From Thinopyrum elongatum (Eukaryota > Streptophyta > Magnoliopsida > Poales > Poaceae), in NCBI GenBank assembly GCA_011799875.1, contig CM022302.1, positions 54,103,153 to 54,167,152 of the forward strand: a DNA stretch of 64,000 bases, read 5' to 3'. Numbering within the stretch: the stretch's first letter is position 1; each line of letters starts with the position of its first letter. A model generated the notes under the pieces. The model was given only the letters and a program-made list of their open reading frames with translations, searched no databases and was not told where the DNA came from. This document shows, in pieces, positions 21,179 to 33,210 of the stretch. The position numbers and the translations under genes are program-made.

Positions 21179-21391
21179 TAATGTCGCGCGACATCCAACT
21201 ACACGGGTTGAGGCCAGTACCTGCGGTGCGCATCGGTCTCCACGTCGAGTATCAACAACAATTGGGGGGCTTTATTGGCCATTTGACTCTTTGCAAAGAT
21301 ATAGAGTTCTCTAGAAATGTGTGGCGGCGGCGTTGTCATTCCCGTACAGACCATGAATGCGGTCAGTAGATCTCACCACTCCACACCAGCA

Positions 21392-22005
21392 CCTAAGAAA
21401 TTGTTGTACCCAAATTGCGAAGATGACAAGAAAAAGCTGGGTACCACACTGACATTGTTGTAATGGAAGGCAGAGAATGGTGTATCTGACAAGGGATTTG
21501 AAAAGTTGCTGATAATGTTAAAGAAGGTGCTTCCAAAGCACAACGAATTACCCGACAGTACGTATGAAGCAAAGAAGGTTGTCTGCCCTCTAGGATTAGA
21601 GGTGCAGAAGATACATGCATGCCCTAATGACTACATCCTCTACCGCGGTGAGGAGTACGAGAATTTGAATGCATGCCCGGTATGCGGTGCATTGCGCTAT
21701 ACGATCAGCCGTGATGACCCTGGTGATGTTGAGGGTGAGCGCCCCAGGAAGAGGATTCCTGCCAAGGTGATGTGGTATGCTCCTATAATACCACGGTTGA
21801 AACATTTGTTCCAAAACAAAGAACAAGCCAAGTTGATGCGATGGCACAAAGAAGACCGTAAGAAAGACGGGAAGTGGAGAGTACCCGCTGACGGGTCGCA
21901 GTGGAGAAAAATCGAGAGAAAGTGGCGGGACTTTGCAGATGACGCAAGGAACGTATGGTTTTGTTTAAGTGCAGACGACATTAATCCTTTTGGGGAGCAG
22001 AGCAG
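21392..22005 (+). pseudogene. CACTA-A tnp2 transposase, fragment 1
   Basis: N-terminal part of a TNP2 (En/Spm) transposase: KKLLYPNCED, then WKAENGVSDKGFEKLL, the CPLGLEVQKIHACPNDYILYR block, CPVCG, and DDINPFGEQSS at the break. An in-frame TAA at 21461-21463 replaces the Gln before WKAENG. Upstream the match to TNP2 stops abruptly, so the N-terminal domain is missing. RT2 interrupts the gene after the codons for EQSS, and 22001-22005 is the RT2 target duplication. The next piece is at 30714. Confidence 0.92.
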
Positions 22006-22921
22006 TGATACGCCTCCAACATATCTATAATTTATGATGTTTTCATGCTGTTATATTATCATTCTTGGATGTTTTACAATCATTTTATAGCAACTTTATA
22101 TCATTTTTTGGGACTAACCTATTGACCAAGTGCCCAGTACGTGCCAGTTGCTATCTTTTGCTTTTTTTTTACATCGCAGAAAATCAATATCAAACGGAGT
22201 CCAAACACCGCGAAACTTTTTGTGGATTTTTTATGGACAAAAAGACATCCAATGGGCCAGAGCAGCACCTGGGGGGTGCCCTGAGGAGGGCACAACCCAC
22301 CAGGGCGCGCCTGGGCCCCCAGGCGCGCCCCGGTGGGTTGTGCCTGTTGGGGAACGTAGTATTTCAAAAAATTTCCTACGATCACGCAAGATCTATCTAG
22401 GAGAAGCATAGCAACGAGCGGGGAGAGTGTGTCCATGTACCCTCATAGACCGAAAGCAGAAGCGTTTAGTAATGCGGTTGATGTAGTCGAACGTCTTCGC
22501 GATCCAACCGATCCAAGTACCGAACGTACGGCACCTCCACGATCTGCACACGTTCAGCTCGGTGACGTCCCTCGAACTCTTGATCCAGTTGAGGCCGAAG
22601 GAGAGTTTCGTCAGCACGACGGCGTGGTGACGGTGATGATGAAGTGATTCCGGCAGGGCTTCGCCTAAGCTCTCCGAAAATATGACCGAGGTGGAAATCT
22701 GTGGAGGGGGGCACCGCACACGGCTAAAAACAATCATCTTGTGTGTCCTAGGGTGCCCCCTTCCCCACGTATATAAAGGAGGGAGGAGGGGAGGGCCGGC
22801 CAGCCCATAGGGCGCGCCCAAGAGGGGAGTCCTACTAGGATTCCACCAAAAGGGAGAGGGGGAAAGGAAGGGAGAGGGGGGGCCGCGCCCCCAACCCTTT
22901 GTCCAATTCAGACTGGGCTTG

Positions 22922-22952
<31 letters not shown>

Positions 22953-25430
22953 ACCTCCTGGCTGCTGCCTCCTCTTTCCCGTATGGCCCAATAAGGCCCA
23001 TTACTTCTCCAGGTGAATTCCCGTAACTCCCCGGTACTCCGAAAAATACCCGAATCACTCGGAACCTTTCCGATGTCCGATTATAGCCTTCCAATATATG
23101 AATCTTTACCTCTCGACCATTTCGAGACTCCTCGTCATGTCCCCGATCTCATCCGGGACTCCGAACAAACTTCGATCATCAAATCACATATCTCATAATA
23201 CAAATCGTCATCGAACGTTAAGCGTGCGGACCCTACGGGTTCGAGAACTATGTAGACATGACCGAGACACTTCTCCGGTCAATAACCAATAGCGGAACCT
23301 GGATGCTCATATTGGCTCCTACATATTCTACGAAGATCTTTATCGGTCAAACCGCATAACAACATACGTTATTCCCTTTGTCATCGGTATGTTACTTGCC
23401 CGAGATTCGATCGTCGGTATCATCATACCTAGTTCAATCTCGTTACTGGCAAGTCTCTTTACTCGTTGCGTAATGCATCATCCTGTAACTAACTCATTAG
23501 TCACATTGCTTGCAAGGCTTCATATGATGTGCATTACCGAGAGGGCCCAGAGATACCTCTCCGACAATCGAAGTGACAAATCCTAATCTCGATCTATGCC
23601 AACTCAACAAACACCATCGGAGACACCTGTAGAGCATCTTTATAATCACCTAGTTACGTTGTGACGTTTGATAGCACACTAAGTGTTCCTCCGGTATTCG
23701 GGAGTTGCATAATCTCATAGTCATAGGAACATGTATAAGTCATGAAGAAAGCAATAGCAACAAACTAAACGATCATAGTGCTAAGCTAACAGATGGGTCA
23801 TGTCAATCGCATCATTCTCTAATGATGTGATCCCGTTCATCAAATGACAACTGATGTCTATGGCTAGGAAACTTAACCATCTTTGATCAACGAGCTAGTC
23901 AAGTAGAGGCATACTAGTGACACTCTGTTTGTCTATGTATTCACACATGTACTAAGTTTCCGGTTAATACAATTCTAGCATGAATAATAAACATTTATCA
24001 TGATATAAGGAAATATAAATAACAACTTTATTATTGCCTCTAGGGCATATTTCCTTCAGTGCCCACCTCGGTGGCCTCCCGTACCCCCTCTTCGCCCTAT
24101 AAATCGTCAAATATTCCAAAATCCTCGTGGGTAGCCCCAGATCAGAAGTTCCGCCGCCGCAAGCCTCTGTAGCCATGAAAAACCAATCTAGACCCCGTTC
24201 TGGCACCCTGCCGGAGGGGTAAATCATCACCGGTGGCCATCTTCATCATCCCGGTGGCCACCATGATGAGGAGGGAGTAGTCCACCCTCGGGGCTGACGG
24301 TTTGTACCAGTAGCTATGTTTTTAATCTCTCTCTCTCTCTCGTGTTCTTGAGATGGCACGATCTTGATGTATCGCGGGCTTTGTTAATATAGTTGGATCA
24401 TATGGTGTTTTCCCCTCTCTAACTTGTTGTGATGAATTGAGTTTTCCCTTTGAGATTTCGTTTTATCGGATTGAATATTTTTATGGATTTGAGAGCACTT
24501 GATATATGTCTTGCATATGAATACCCGTGGTGACAATGAGGTATTATATTGATTCACTTGATATATGTTTTGGCACTCAACTCGCGGATTCCTAAGGTGA
24601 CATTGGGGTATTCTATGCATAGTGATTGATGCACGTTTTCGTCCTACTTTCTTCGGTAGAAATCTTGGGGCACTCTTTGAGGTTCTTTGTGTTGGATTGA
24701 GTATTATGAATCTGAAATTGTTTGATGCGTATCGTATAATTAACTCATGGATACTTGTGGTGACATTAGAGTATCTAGGTGACATTAGAGTTGGTTGATG
24801 CATATCATATGGTGTTATTTTTGTACGAACTCTTGGATAGATCGAATGGAAATAATTGCTTTGCGTTATTTTAGTACGAACTCTTGAATAGATCGAACGG
24901 AAAGAATAACTTTAAGGTGGTTTCGTACCCTACAAACAATTTCTTCTTATGTTCTCCGCTAGATAAGAACTTTGGAGTGATTCTTCATCGCACGTTGAGG
25001 GATAGTTATATGATCCAATTATATTAGCATTGTTGGGAGATTGCACTAGCGAAAGTACGGACCCAAGGCCTCATTTTCAAGCATTGCAATACAGTTTGTG
25101 CTCACTTTTGTTACTTGCTACCTTTCTGTTTTTTATTGTCACTATCACAAAAATGAATATCTACTATCATTACTACACTTGTATCACCATCTCTTCGCTG
25201 AACTAGTGCACCTATACAAATTACCATTGTATTTGGTGTGTTGGGGACACAAGAGACTTTTTATTATTTGGTTGCAGGGTTCTTTGAGAGAGACCATCTT
25301 CATCCTACGCCTCCCAGGGATTGATAAACCTTAGGTCATCCACTTGAGGGAAATTTGCTACTGTCCTACAAAACTCTGCGCTTAGAGGACCAACACGAGT
25401 CTACAAGAACAAGTTGTGTAGTAGACATCA
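22006..25430 (+). repeat. RT2 5' LTR, split by a solo LTR
   Basis: It starts TGATACGCCTCC (variant of TGATACGTCTCC) and ends TAGACATCA. LTR parts are 22006-22344 and 24064-25430, counting one copy of GTGCC. TATAAATC at 24098-24104 is a candidate TATA box. A CT microsatellite lies near 24328-24340. Confidence 0.93.
22345..24058 (-). mobile_element. Solo LTR, Angela/WIS/BARE-type copia
   Basis: 1714 bp starting TGTTGGGGAACGTAG and ending GGCATATTTCCTTCA, with target duplication GTGCC at 22340-22344 and 24059-24063. Reversed, it begins TGAAGGAAATATGCCCTAGA, the well-known start of Angela/WIS LTRs (usually TGTTGGAAATATGCCC). No internal domain remains, so the element was reduced by LTR-LTR recombination. 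A G run of about 29 lies at 22920-22948. Open frames on both strands (up to 233 codons) are LTR sequence. Confidence 0.93.
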
Positions 25431-25440
25431 AGCTCTTTTC

Positions 25441-25460
25441 TGGCGCCGTTGCCGGGGAGG
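25441..25460 (+). other. RT2 primer binding site (tRNA-Asp type)
   Basis: TGGCGCCGTTGCCGGGGAGG, 10 bases after the LTR end. Confidence 0.87.
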
Positions 25461-25555
25461 TGAGTGCTTGAAGGTATATATTTAGATCTTGCAATTGAAT
25501 ATTTTAGTTTCTTGTTTTATCACTAGTTTGGTTTGTAAAAGAAAACTACAAAAAA

Positions 25556-26464
25556 ATGGAATTGAAGTGGTCTCATATTATTCGTCTTTATCATGTCTTT
25601 CTTGAAAATGGTGGAAAGGAAAATTGTGCTCAATTGATAGAAGAAGAATTCTATAAAATGTTTGACAAAAAATCTTTGAATGATGAGCATGATTGCAATG
25701 TTGTTGGTATGAACTCTTTGAATATCCATGATGCTAATGATATGCAAAGCCATAAGCTTGGTGATGCTATGTTTGATGAAGATGATATTTTTAGTCCCCC
25801 AAGTTTTGATGTGCAAATTTGTTATAATGGTAGCATGCCTCCTATTTATGATGATTATATTGATGAAAGTGGGTTTGGAAGAGTGTCAACTCTAGGTACT
25901 AATGATCCCACTATTTTGGAGGGTGATAAATCTTATTGTGATAATTATGAAAGTGGATTAAGAGAGGTCATGACTTTATTTAGTGATGAATCCACTATTT
26001 TGGAAGAGGTTTCAATTGATTATGACAACAAAGTTGCTATCTATGATGATTATGGTGATGACATGTGTGCTATAAAGATTAATGATAACCATGAAACTTG
26101 TCATCATAATTTTAATGTTCAATTTGATTATGCCAATCAAGAATCCCATGATAGTTATTTCATTGAGTTTGCTCCCACCACTATTCATGAGAATAAATTT
26201 GCTTATGTGGAGAATAATAAAATTTCTATGCTTGTGAATCATGAAAAGAATGCTTTATGTGATAGCTATATTGTTGAATTCATTCATGATGCTACTGAAA
26301 ATTATTATGAGAGTGGAACATATGCTTGTAGGTATTGCAATAATATCAAGTTTCCTCTCTTTATGTTGAAAGTTTTGAAGTTGCACTTCTTTTGCCTTCC
26401 TATGCTAGTTGATTCTTGTTCCCATAAATTGTTTTCTCACAAAATCCCTATGCATAGGAAGTAG
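25556..26464 (+). CDS. RT2 internal ORF of the RT1-RT4 type
   Basis: 302 codons without interruption, starting MELKWSHI after an A-rich stretch. Shared blocks: ANDMQSHKLGDAMFDE, SGFGRVSTLG-x-NDPTILE, EVMTLF, NHEKNALCDSYIVEF, NYYESG, LFMLKVLK, ending IPMHRK. The N-terminus matches RT3 (MELRWSHI) rather than RT1/RT4 (MDPHPLAN). Compared with RT3 it lacks about 270 codons containing the zinc knuckle, and CQLC of RT1 is also missing. Very acidic, Asp/Tyr/Asn-rich middle. Function unknown; a gag-derived relic is my best guess. Confidence 0.58.
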   Translation: MELKWSHIIRLYHVFLENGGKENCAQLIEEEFYKMFDKKSLNDEHDCNVVGMNSLNIHDANDMQSHKLGDAMFDEDDIFSPPSFDVQICYNGSMPPIYDDYIDESGFGRVSTLGTNDPTILEGDKSYCDNYESGLREVMTLFSDESTILEEVSIDYDNKVAIYDDYGDDMCAIKINDNHETCHHNFNVQFDYANQESHDSYFIEFAPTTIHENKFAYVENNKISMLVNHEKNALCDSYIVEFIHDATENYYESGTYACRYCNNIKFPLFMLKVLKLHFFCLPMLVDSCSHKLFSHKIPMHRK

Positions 26465-28994
26465 GTTAGACTTAAATGTGCTTTCCATGTGATTCATGAT
26501 GCTCTTGTTATGTTTCAATCCTTATCTTTCATGCGAGCATCATTGAACTCATCATGCCTAGCTAAAAGGCATTAAAGAAAAGCGCTTGTTGGGAGACAAC
26601 CCAACACTTTTACCTACTATTTTTGTATGTTCACATGGTTAGGCTACTGTAGTGATCTTCTTTTATAGCTTTTGTTTCAATAAAGTGCCAAGTAAAGCCT
26701 TTGGGATAGTGTGGATGATAGTTGACTTGATTCTGTGCAAAAACAGAAACTTTTGCGTCCAGTGCAGAAATTCCTGTCTTTTACTGGAACGCGGAAAAAT
26801 CCTGAATTTTGTACATTTGATGGATATACAAATGTTCTACGTTGTCCTAAATTTTCAGAAGTTTTGGAGTTACATAAGTATGACCTTAATTCAGATCTTT
26901 ACGTACTGTTCAGTTTTTGACAGATTCTGTTTTCAATGCATAGTTTGCTTGTTTTATGGTTTCTATGGCTTATATTGCTTAATATAAATTGTGGAAATTG
27001 TATAGTACAGTAGTCATTGTGTGAGAACAATTATTAACCTTGTCTTTGACAGTACCAAAGTGAATGATTTGTCTTTATCATACTAACCCATCTCACAAAG
27101 TTCCGTTAAGTTTTGTGTGATTGAAGTTTTCAAGTTTTGGGTGAGATATCGATATGAGGAGAATAAGGAGTGACAAGACCCTAAGCTTGTGGATGCCCAA
27201 GGCACCCCAATGTAATATTCAAGGAAGATCCAAGCAACTAAGCTTGGGGATGCCCCGGAAGGCATCCCCTCTTTCGTCTTCAACAATATCGGTAACCTCA
27301 CTTGGAGCTATATTTTCATTCGTCACATGATATGAGTTTTGCTTGGAGAGACATTTTATTTTATTAGTATTTTCTTGCTGTTATTTATGATAATCTCTTT
27401 CATCTTTTATTTCAATAAAAGTGGCAAGGATAGCCATCACCATGCTTATTTTGCAAATATATGAGTTGCTGTTTCAAAACAGAAAGTTTATCGCTGTTGC
27501 AGTAATTATGTAGAAAAGTCATAATGTGATAAAATATTTAAACTTTTTGAAAAATAAGCCCTGATAAAGTTTCTACAGTGTGGTAAATTTTCAGAATTTT
27601 TGGAGTTAGGGAAGTATGAGTACAATTGCACTCTTTACAGACTGTCCTGTTTAGACAGATTGCTGTTATGTTCACATTGTTTAGATATGTTTGCTTGTTT
27701 AATGATTCTATTTGAGGATACGAGTATAAAATATGCAGAGGCATTTATTATGCAATGTTGAATAATAATTTTAGTGATTTGCTACAGTAGAGAATGATAA
27801 GGTTTTGCATTGATTTATACTAACTTATCTCACGAGTTCTTGTTGGGTTTTGTGTGGATGAACTTTTTAAGATTTAGGAAACCATGATATAAAAGGAGTT
27901 AAGGAGACATAAAAGCTCAAGCTTGGGGATACCCAAGGAATCCCAAGATAATATTCCAAGAAGTCTCGAGCATCTAAGCTTGGGGATGCCCCGGTAGGCA
28001 TCCCACCTTTCTTCGTCAACAATTATCGGTTAGTATCGGTTGAGCCTAAGTTTTTGCTTCTTCACATGAATTGTGCTATTCTTGGAATGTGATTTTATTT
28101 TGTTTTGCTTGCTGTTTTAATAAAATACTTAGATCTGAAAGTTTTTAAATAAAAGAGAGTTCTCAAATAGCTACCCATTTTCATGACTACTCGTTTGATC
28201 TTCACTTATATCTTGTTGGAGTAGTTTGTCATTTACTCTCGTGCTTCACTTATATCCTATGAGTAAATTGTTGAATGAATTGAATATCCTAAAGTTGAAA
28301 TTATATTTGCTTCATATGTTCATATCATTCCTAGTGGTACCTTCACATTGGGTTTAGAAAGTGAAATCTTTTGAAGCTTGACAATCACAATATTGGTCAT
28401 ACAAACAATTCATGAATGATTACTGTAAGGAAGAGAACTTTCACATGCAAATACATTATCTTGGAAATCTTTTGTGATTGTGAGCCCCCACCAAAATATT
28501 ATATGCCAAAATTGTTGACGTTGGACAAGGAAGACAACTTAATGATTTATGTTTGTTCATATTCACATAGAAGTTATATTGTCATAGATCCTTCAACATG
28601 TGGTGCTTACCACCATCCTTGCTAGCCAAAAATTCTGCACCAAGTAGAGATACTACTTGTGCATCCAAAAACCCTTAAGCCCAAATCTTATTTTCAAGTG
28701 TCAACCATACCTACCTAAGGATTGAGCAAGATCCTTCACTTTGTTGAATAAGTTGAATTGCAATTGCTTGATGACTGAGAACATAGGTTGTTGAGTTTCA
28801 AGAGAATTCATTGTTTGAACCTTCACATGTGAATTGGTTGCTACTTCAATATGAGAAGTTTTATAAGAAAGAATTGCTGTTATGATGCTAGGAAAAGTGA
28901 TTGAAGTTGTCATTGATCAAACTTGTGCACTTTGCTAGCATTCACACTTCATAAATTATTCTTTTATCATTTACCTACTCGAGGACGAGTAGGA
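26465..28994 (+). other. RT2 non-coding 3' internal region
   Basis: It carries repeated polypurine-like motifs: CTAAGCTTGTGGATGCCC (27181), TAAGCTTGGGGATGCC (27239 and 27975) and CAAGCTTGGGGATACCC (27918). Each pair is followed by an inverted GGCATCCC or its like. Reversed ATAAGTGAAG words occur at about 28200-28255. No gene is called; short frames such as 26652-26987 lack support. Confidence 0.7.
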
Positions 28995-29011
28995 ATTAAG
29001 CTTGGGGATGC
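28995..29011 (+). other. RT2 polypurine tract
   Basis: TTAAGCTTGGGGATGC immediately precedes the 3' LTR TGATACGTC. Confidence 0.87.
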
Positions 29012-30708
29012 TGATACGTCTCCAACGTATCTATAATTTATGAAGTATTCATGTTGTTATATTATCATTCTTGGATGTTTTACAATCATTTTATAGCAAC
29101 TTTATATCATTTTTTGGGACTAACCTATTGACCCAGTGCCCAGTGCCACTTGCTGTTTTTTGCTTGTTTTTTACATCGCAGGAAATCAATATCAAATGGA
29201 GTCCAAACACCGCGAGACTTTTTCTGGATTTTTATGGACCAGAAGACATCCAGTGGGCCAGAGCACCACCTGGGGGGTGCCCCGAGGGGGGCACAACCCA
29301 CCAGGGCGCGCCTGGGCCCCCACGCGCGCCCCGGTGGGTTGTGCCCACCTCGGTGGCCTCCCGTACCCCCTCTTCGCCCTATAAATTGTCAAATATTCCA
29401 AAACCCTCGGGGGTAGCCCTAGATAAGAAGTTCCACCGCCGCAAGCCTCTGTAGCCACGAAAAACCAATCGAGACCCCGTTCCGACACCCTGCCGGAGGG
29501 GAAAATCATCACCGGTGGCCATCTTCATCATCCCGGTGGCCACCATGATGAGGAGGGAGTAGTCCACCCTCGGGGCTGATGGTTTGTACCAGTAGCTATG
29601 TGTTTAATCTCTCTCTCTCTTGATCTTGAGATGTAACAATCTTGATGTATCGCGGGCTTTGTTAATATAGTTGGATCATATGGTGTTTTCCCCTCTCTAT
29701 CTTGTTGTGATGAATTGAGTTTTCCCTTTGAGATTTCGTTTTATCGGATTGAATATTTTTATGGATTTGAGAGCAATTGATATATGTCTTGCATATGAAT
29801 ACTCGTGGTGACAATGAGGTATTATATTGATTCACTTGATATATGTTTTGGTACTCAACTCGTGGATTCCCGAGGTGACATTGGGGTATTCTATGCATAG
29901 TGGTTGATGCACGTTTTCGTCCTACTTTCTCCGGTAGAAATCTTGGGGCACTCTTTGAGGTTCTTTGTGTTGGATTGAGTATTATGAATCTGAAATTGTT
30001 TGATGCGTATCTTATAATTAACTCATGGATACTTGTGGTGACATTGAAGTATCTAGGTGACATTAGAGTTGGTTGATGCGTATCATATGGTGTTATTTTA
30101 GTACGAACTCTTGGATAGATCGAACGGAAAGAATAGCTTTGCGTTATTTTAGTACGAACTCTTGAATAGATCGAACGGAAAGAATAACTTTAAGGTGGTT
30201 TTGTACCCTACAAACAATTTCTTCTTATGTTCTCCGCTAGATAAGAACTTTGGAATGATTCTTCATCGCACGTTGAGGGATAGTTATATGATCCAATTAT
30301 ATTAGCATTATTGGGAGATTGCACTAGCGGAAGTACGGACCCTAGGCCTCATTTTCAAGCATTGCAATACCGTTTGTGCTCACTTTTGTTACTTGCTACC
30401 TTGCTGTTTTTTATTGTCACTATCACAAAAATCAATATCTACTATCATTACTACACTTGTATCACCATCTCTTCGCCGAACTAGTGCACCTATACAAATT
30501 ACCATTGTATTTGCTATGTTGGGGACACAAGAGACTTTTTATTATTTGGTTGCAGGGTTGTTTGAGAAAGACCATCTTCATCCTACGCCTCCAACAGATT
30601 GATAAACCTTAGGTCATCCACTTGAGGGAAATTTGCTACTATCCTACAAAACTCTGCGCTTGGAGGCCCAACATGAGTCTACGAGAACAAGTTGTGTAGT
30701 AGATATCA
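29012..30708 (+). repeat. RT2 3' LTR
   Basis: 1697 bp, TGATACGTCTCC...TAGATATCA. TATAAATT at 29380-29387 is the likely TATA box. Apart from the solo LTR it aligns over its whole length with 22006-25430. Confidence 0.95.
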
Positions 30709-30713
30709 AGCAG

Positions 30714-31515
30714 CAATCATAGCACCTGGCCTGTGACTCTATGTATCTATAACCTTCCTCCTTGGTTGTGCATGAAGTGGAAGTTTATTATAATGCCAGT
30801 GCTCATCCAAGGCCCCAAGCAACCCGATAACGACATTGATGTGTACCTAAGGCCATTAGTTGAAGAACTTTTACAGCCGTGGGGCAAAAAAGGTGTACGT
30901 GTGTGGGATGAGCATAAAACAGCAGGAATTTGACCTACGAGCGTTGCTGTTTGTAACCATCAATGATTGGCCTGCTCTTAGTAACCTCTAAGGACAGAAA
31001 AACAAGGGATACCACGCATGCACGCACTGTTTAGATGCCACCCAAAATATATATTTGGATAAATGTAAGAAGAATGTGTACCTGGGACATCGTCGATTTC
31101 TTCCGATCAATCATCTCTTAAGAAAGAAAGGCAAGCATTTCAAAGGTGAGGAAGATCACCGGAAGAAGACTCGCCACCGTACTGGTGATGATATACTTGA
31201 TATGGTCAAGGATTTAAAAGTAATCTTTGGAAAGGGTCCTGGTGAACAATCTGTTCCGAATGAGGCTGATGGACACGCACCCATGTGGAAGAAGAAATCT
31301 ATATTTTGGGACCTATAGTATTGGAAAGAACTAGAGGTCTGCTCTGCTATCGACGTGATGCACGTGACGAAGAATCTTTGCGTGAACCAGCTAGGCTTCA
31401 TGGGCGTGTATTGGAAGACAAAAGATACACCGGAGGCACGGGAGGACCAGCAACGTATGCATGAAAAAGACGGCGTGCATCCAAAGCAGTATCAAGGTCC
31501 TGCCAGCTATGCTCT
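30714..31515 (+). pseudogene. CACTA-A tnp2 transposase, fragment 2
   Basis: It resumes exactly where fragment 1 stopped: HSTWPVTLCIYNLPPWLCMK, GPKQPDNDIDVYLRPLVEELL, then ACTHCL-type and RRFLP-x-NHLLRKKGKHFKG, DMVKDLKVIFGKGPG, PMWKKKSIFWDL, IDVMHVTKNLCVN and GPASYAL at the break. Damage: an extra A in CATAAAACAG near 30917 shifts the frame after DEHK, a TAA replaces the Ser codon near 30990, and a TAG stands at 31316-31318. RT3 follows at 31516. The TNP2 catalytic region lies here. Confidence 0.92.
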
Positions 31516-33084
31516 TGATACGTCTCCAACGTATCTATAGTTTATGAAGTATTCATGCCCTGTTTACAACAATTTTATATGGTTTTGGTATGATTTGCAT
31601 GGAACTAACCCGGACTGGCGCTGTTTTCAGCAGAACTACCATGGTGTTGTTTTTTGTGCAGAAATAAAAGTTCTCTAAATGCAACGAAACTTTTTGACAA
31701 TTTTTTTGGAACAAAAGAGGCACTAGAAGTTTCGTGGGAGGACCGGAAGGTGAAGGAGGTGAGCACAAGACACCGGGGCGCGCCAGGAGGCCCAGGCACG
31801 CCCCGGTGGGTTGTGCCCACCTCGAGGCCCATCTTCGTGTGATTCCAATGCTGAAAAATCCTATAAATAGAGAAACTATCAGAAATAACCCTTGATCGGA
31901 CGTTCCACCGCCGCAAGCCTCTGTAGCCATGAAAAACCAATCGGGAGCCCATTTCGGCACCCTGCCGTGGGGGGGGGGGAGGGGAGATCATCACCGGAGG
32001 CCATCTTCATCATACCTATGGTATCCATGATGAGGAGGGAGTAGTCCACCCTCGAGGTTGAGGGTTTGTACCAGTAGCTATGTGCTTAATCTCTCTCTCT
32101 CTCGTGTTCTTGAGATGGCACGATCTTGATGTATCGCGGGCTTTGTTAATATAGTTGGATCATATGGTGTTTCTCCCTCTCTATCTTATTGTGATGAATT
32201 GAGTTTTCCCTTTGAGATTTCATTTTATCGGATTGAATACTTTTATGGATTGGAGGACACTTGATGTATGTCTTGCTATGAATACCCGTGGTGACAATGG
32301 GGTATCATATTGATTCACTTGATATGTGTTTGGCACTCAACTCACGGATTCTCGAGGTAACATTGGGGTAATCTATGCATAGGGGTTGATGCACGTTCTC
32401 GTCTTTGTTTCTCCGGTAAAAATCTTGGGGCACCCTTTGAGGTTCTTTGTGTTGGATTGCGTATTATGAAACTAAATTTGCTTTGCTGTTATTCTAGTAC
32501 GAACTCTTGATAGATTGATTGGAAAGAATAACTTGGTGTTATTTTAGTACAAACTCTTGGATAGATCGATCAGAAAGAATAGCTACAAACAATTTCGTCT
32601 TATGTTCTCCGCTAGATAAGAACTTTGGAGTGATTCTTCGTCGCACGTTGAGGGATGGTTATATGATCCAATTAGATTAGCATTGTTGAGAGCTTGCACT
32701 AGCGAAAGTACGGACCCTAGGCCTTGTTTTCAAGCATTGCAATACCGTTTGTGCTCCGTTTTATCATTTGCTACCTTGCTGTTTTTATTTATTCAGATTA
32801 TAAAAATATATTTCTACCATCCATGTTACACTTTTATCACCATCTCTTCGCCAAACTAGTGCACCTATATAATTTGCCATTGTATTGGTTGTGTTGGGGA
32901 CAAAAGAGACTTTTTGTTATTTGGTTGCAGGGTTGTTTGAGAGAGACCATCTTCAACCTATGCCTCCCACGGATTGATAAACCTTAGGTCATCCACTTGA
33001 GGGAAAATTGCCACTGTCCTACAAAACTCTGCGCTTGGAGGCCCAACGCGAGTCTACAAGAATAAAGTTGCGTAGTAGACATCA
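31516..33084 (+). repeat. RT3 5' LTR
   Basis: 1569 bp, TGATACGTCTCC...TAGACATCA. TATAAATA at 31862-31869 is the likely TATA box, with CT repeats near 32090. Confidence 0.94.
31862..31869 (+). promoter_or_regulatory. TATA box of the RT3 LTR
   Basis: TATAAATA, also present at the same position in the second RT3 LTR (50622-50629) and, on the minus strand, in RT4 (45288-45295). Conservation across copies supports it as the LTR promoter element. Confidence 0.6.
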
Positions 33085-33094
33085 AGCTCTTTTC

Positions 33095-33114
33095 TGGCGC
33101 CGTTGCCGGGGAGG
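33095..33114 (+). other. RT3 primer binding site, first copy
   Basis: TGGCGCCGTTGCCGGGGAGG, 10 bases after the LTR. Confidence 0.87.
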
Positions 33115-33210
33115 TGAGTGCTTGAAAGTATATCTTTGGATCTTGCAATTGAATCTTTTAGTTTCTTGTTTATCACTAGTTTGGTTTATAAAAAGAAAAC
33201 TACAAAAAAA

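Larger units (their letters stand above)
22006..30708 (+). mobile_element. RT2: non-autonomous LTR retrotransposon with nested solo LTR
   Basis: LTRs 22006-25430 (including a 1.7-kb insertion) and 29012-30708; target duplication AGCAG at 22001-22005 and 30709-30713. Without the nested solo LTR the left LTR is about 1706 bp, against 1697 bp for the right. Primer site, polypurine tract and an ORF are present; pol is absent. Same superfamily as RT1, opposite orientation. Confidence 0.95.

Noticed and set aside
22920..22948. G-quadruplex regulatory element
   Set aside because: A pure G run of 29 inside a solo LTR is more likely a slippage tract, and its length is unreliable. Similar runs at 13033 and 38169 are judged the same.
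22393..23094. 233-codon minus-strand frame with Pro-rich and Gly runs
   Set aside because: It lies wholly within the Angela-type solo LTR and includes the long G/C homopolymer. It is a by-product of LTR sequence.
25441..25460. tRNA-Asp gene fragment
   Set aside because: Only the 3' end complement is present, directly after an LTR, as expected for a primer binding site.
29071..29454. Overlapping 80-127 codon frames on both strands, also near 45139-45584 and 50412-50811
   Set aside because: They coincide with the GC-rich promoter part of RT2, RT4 and RT3 LTRs and change frame between copies.
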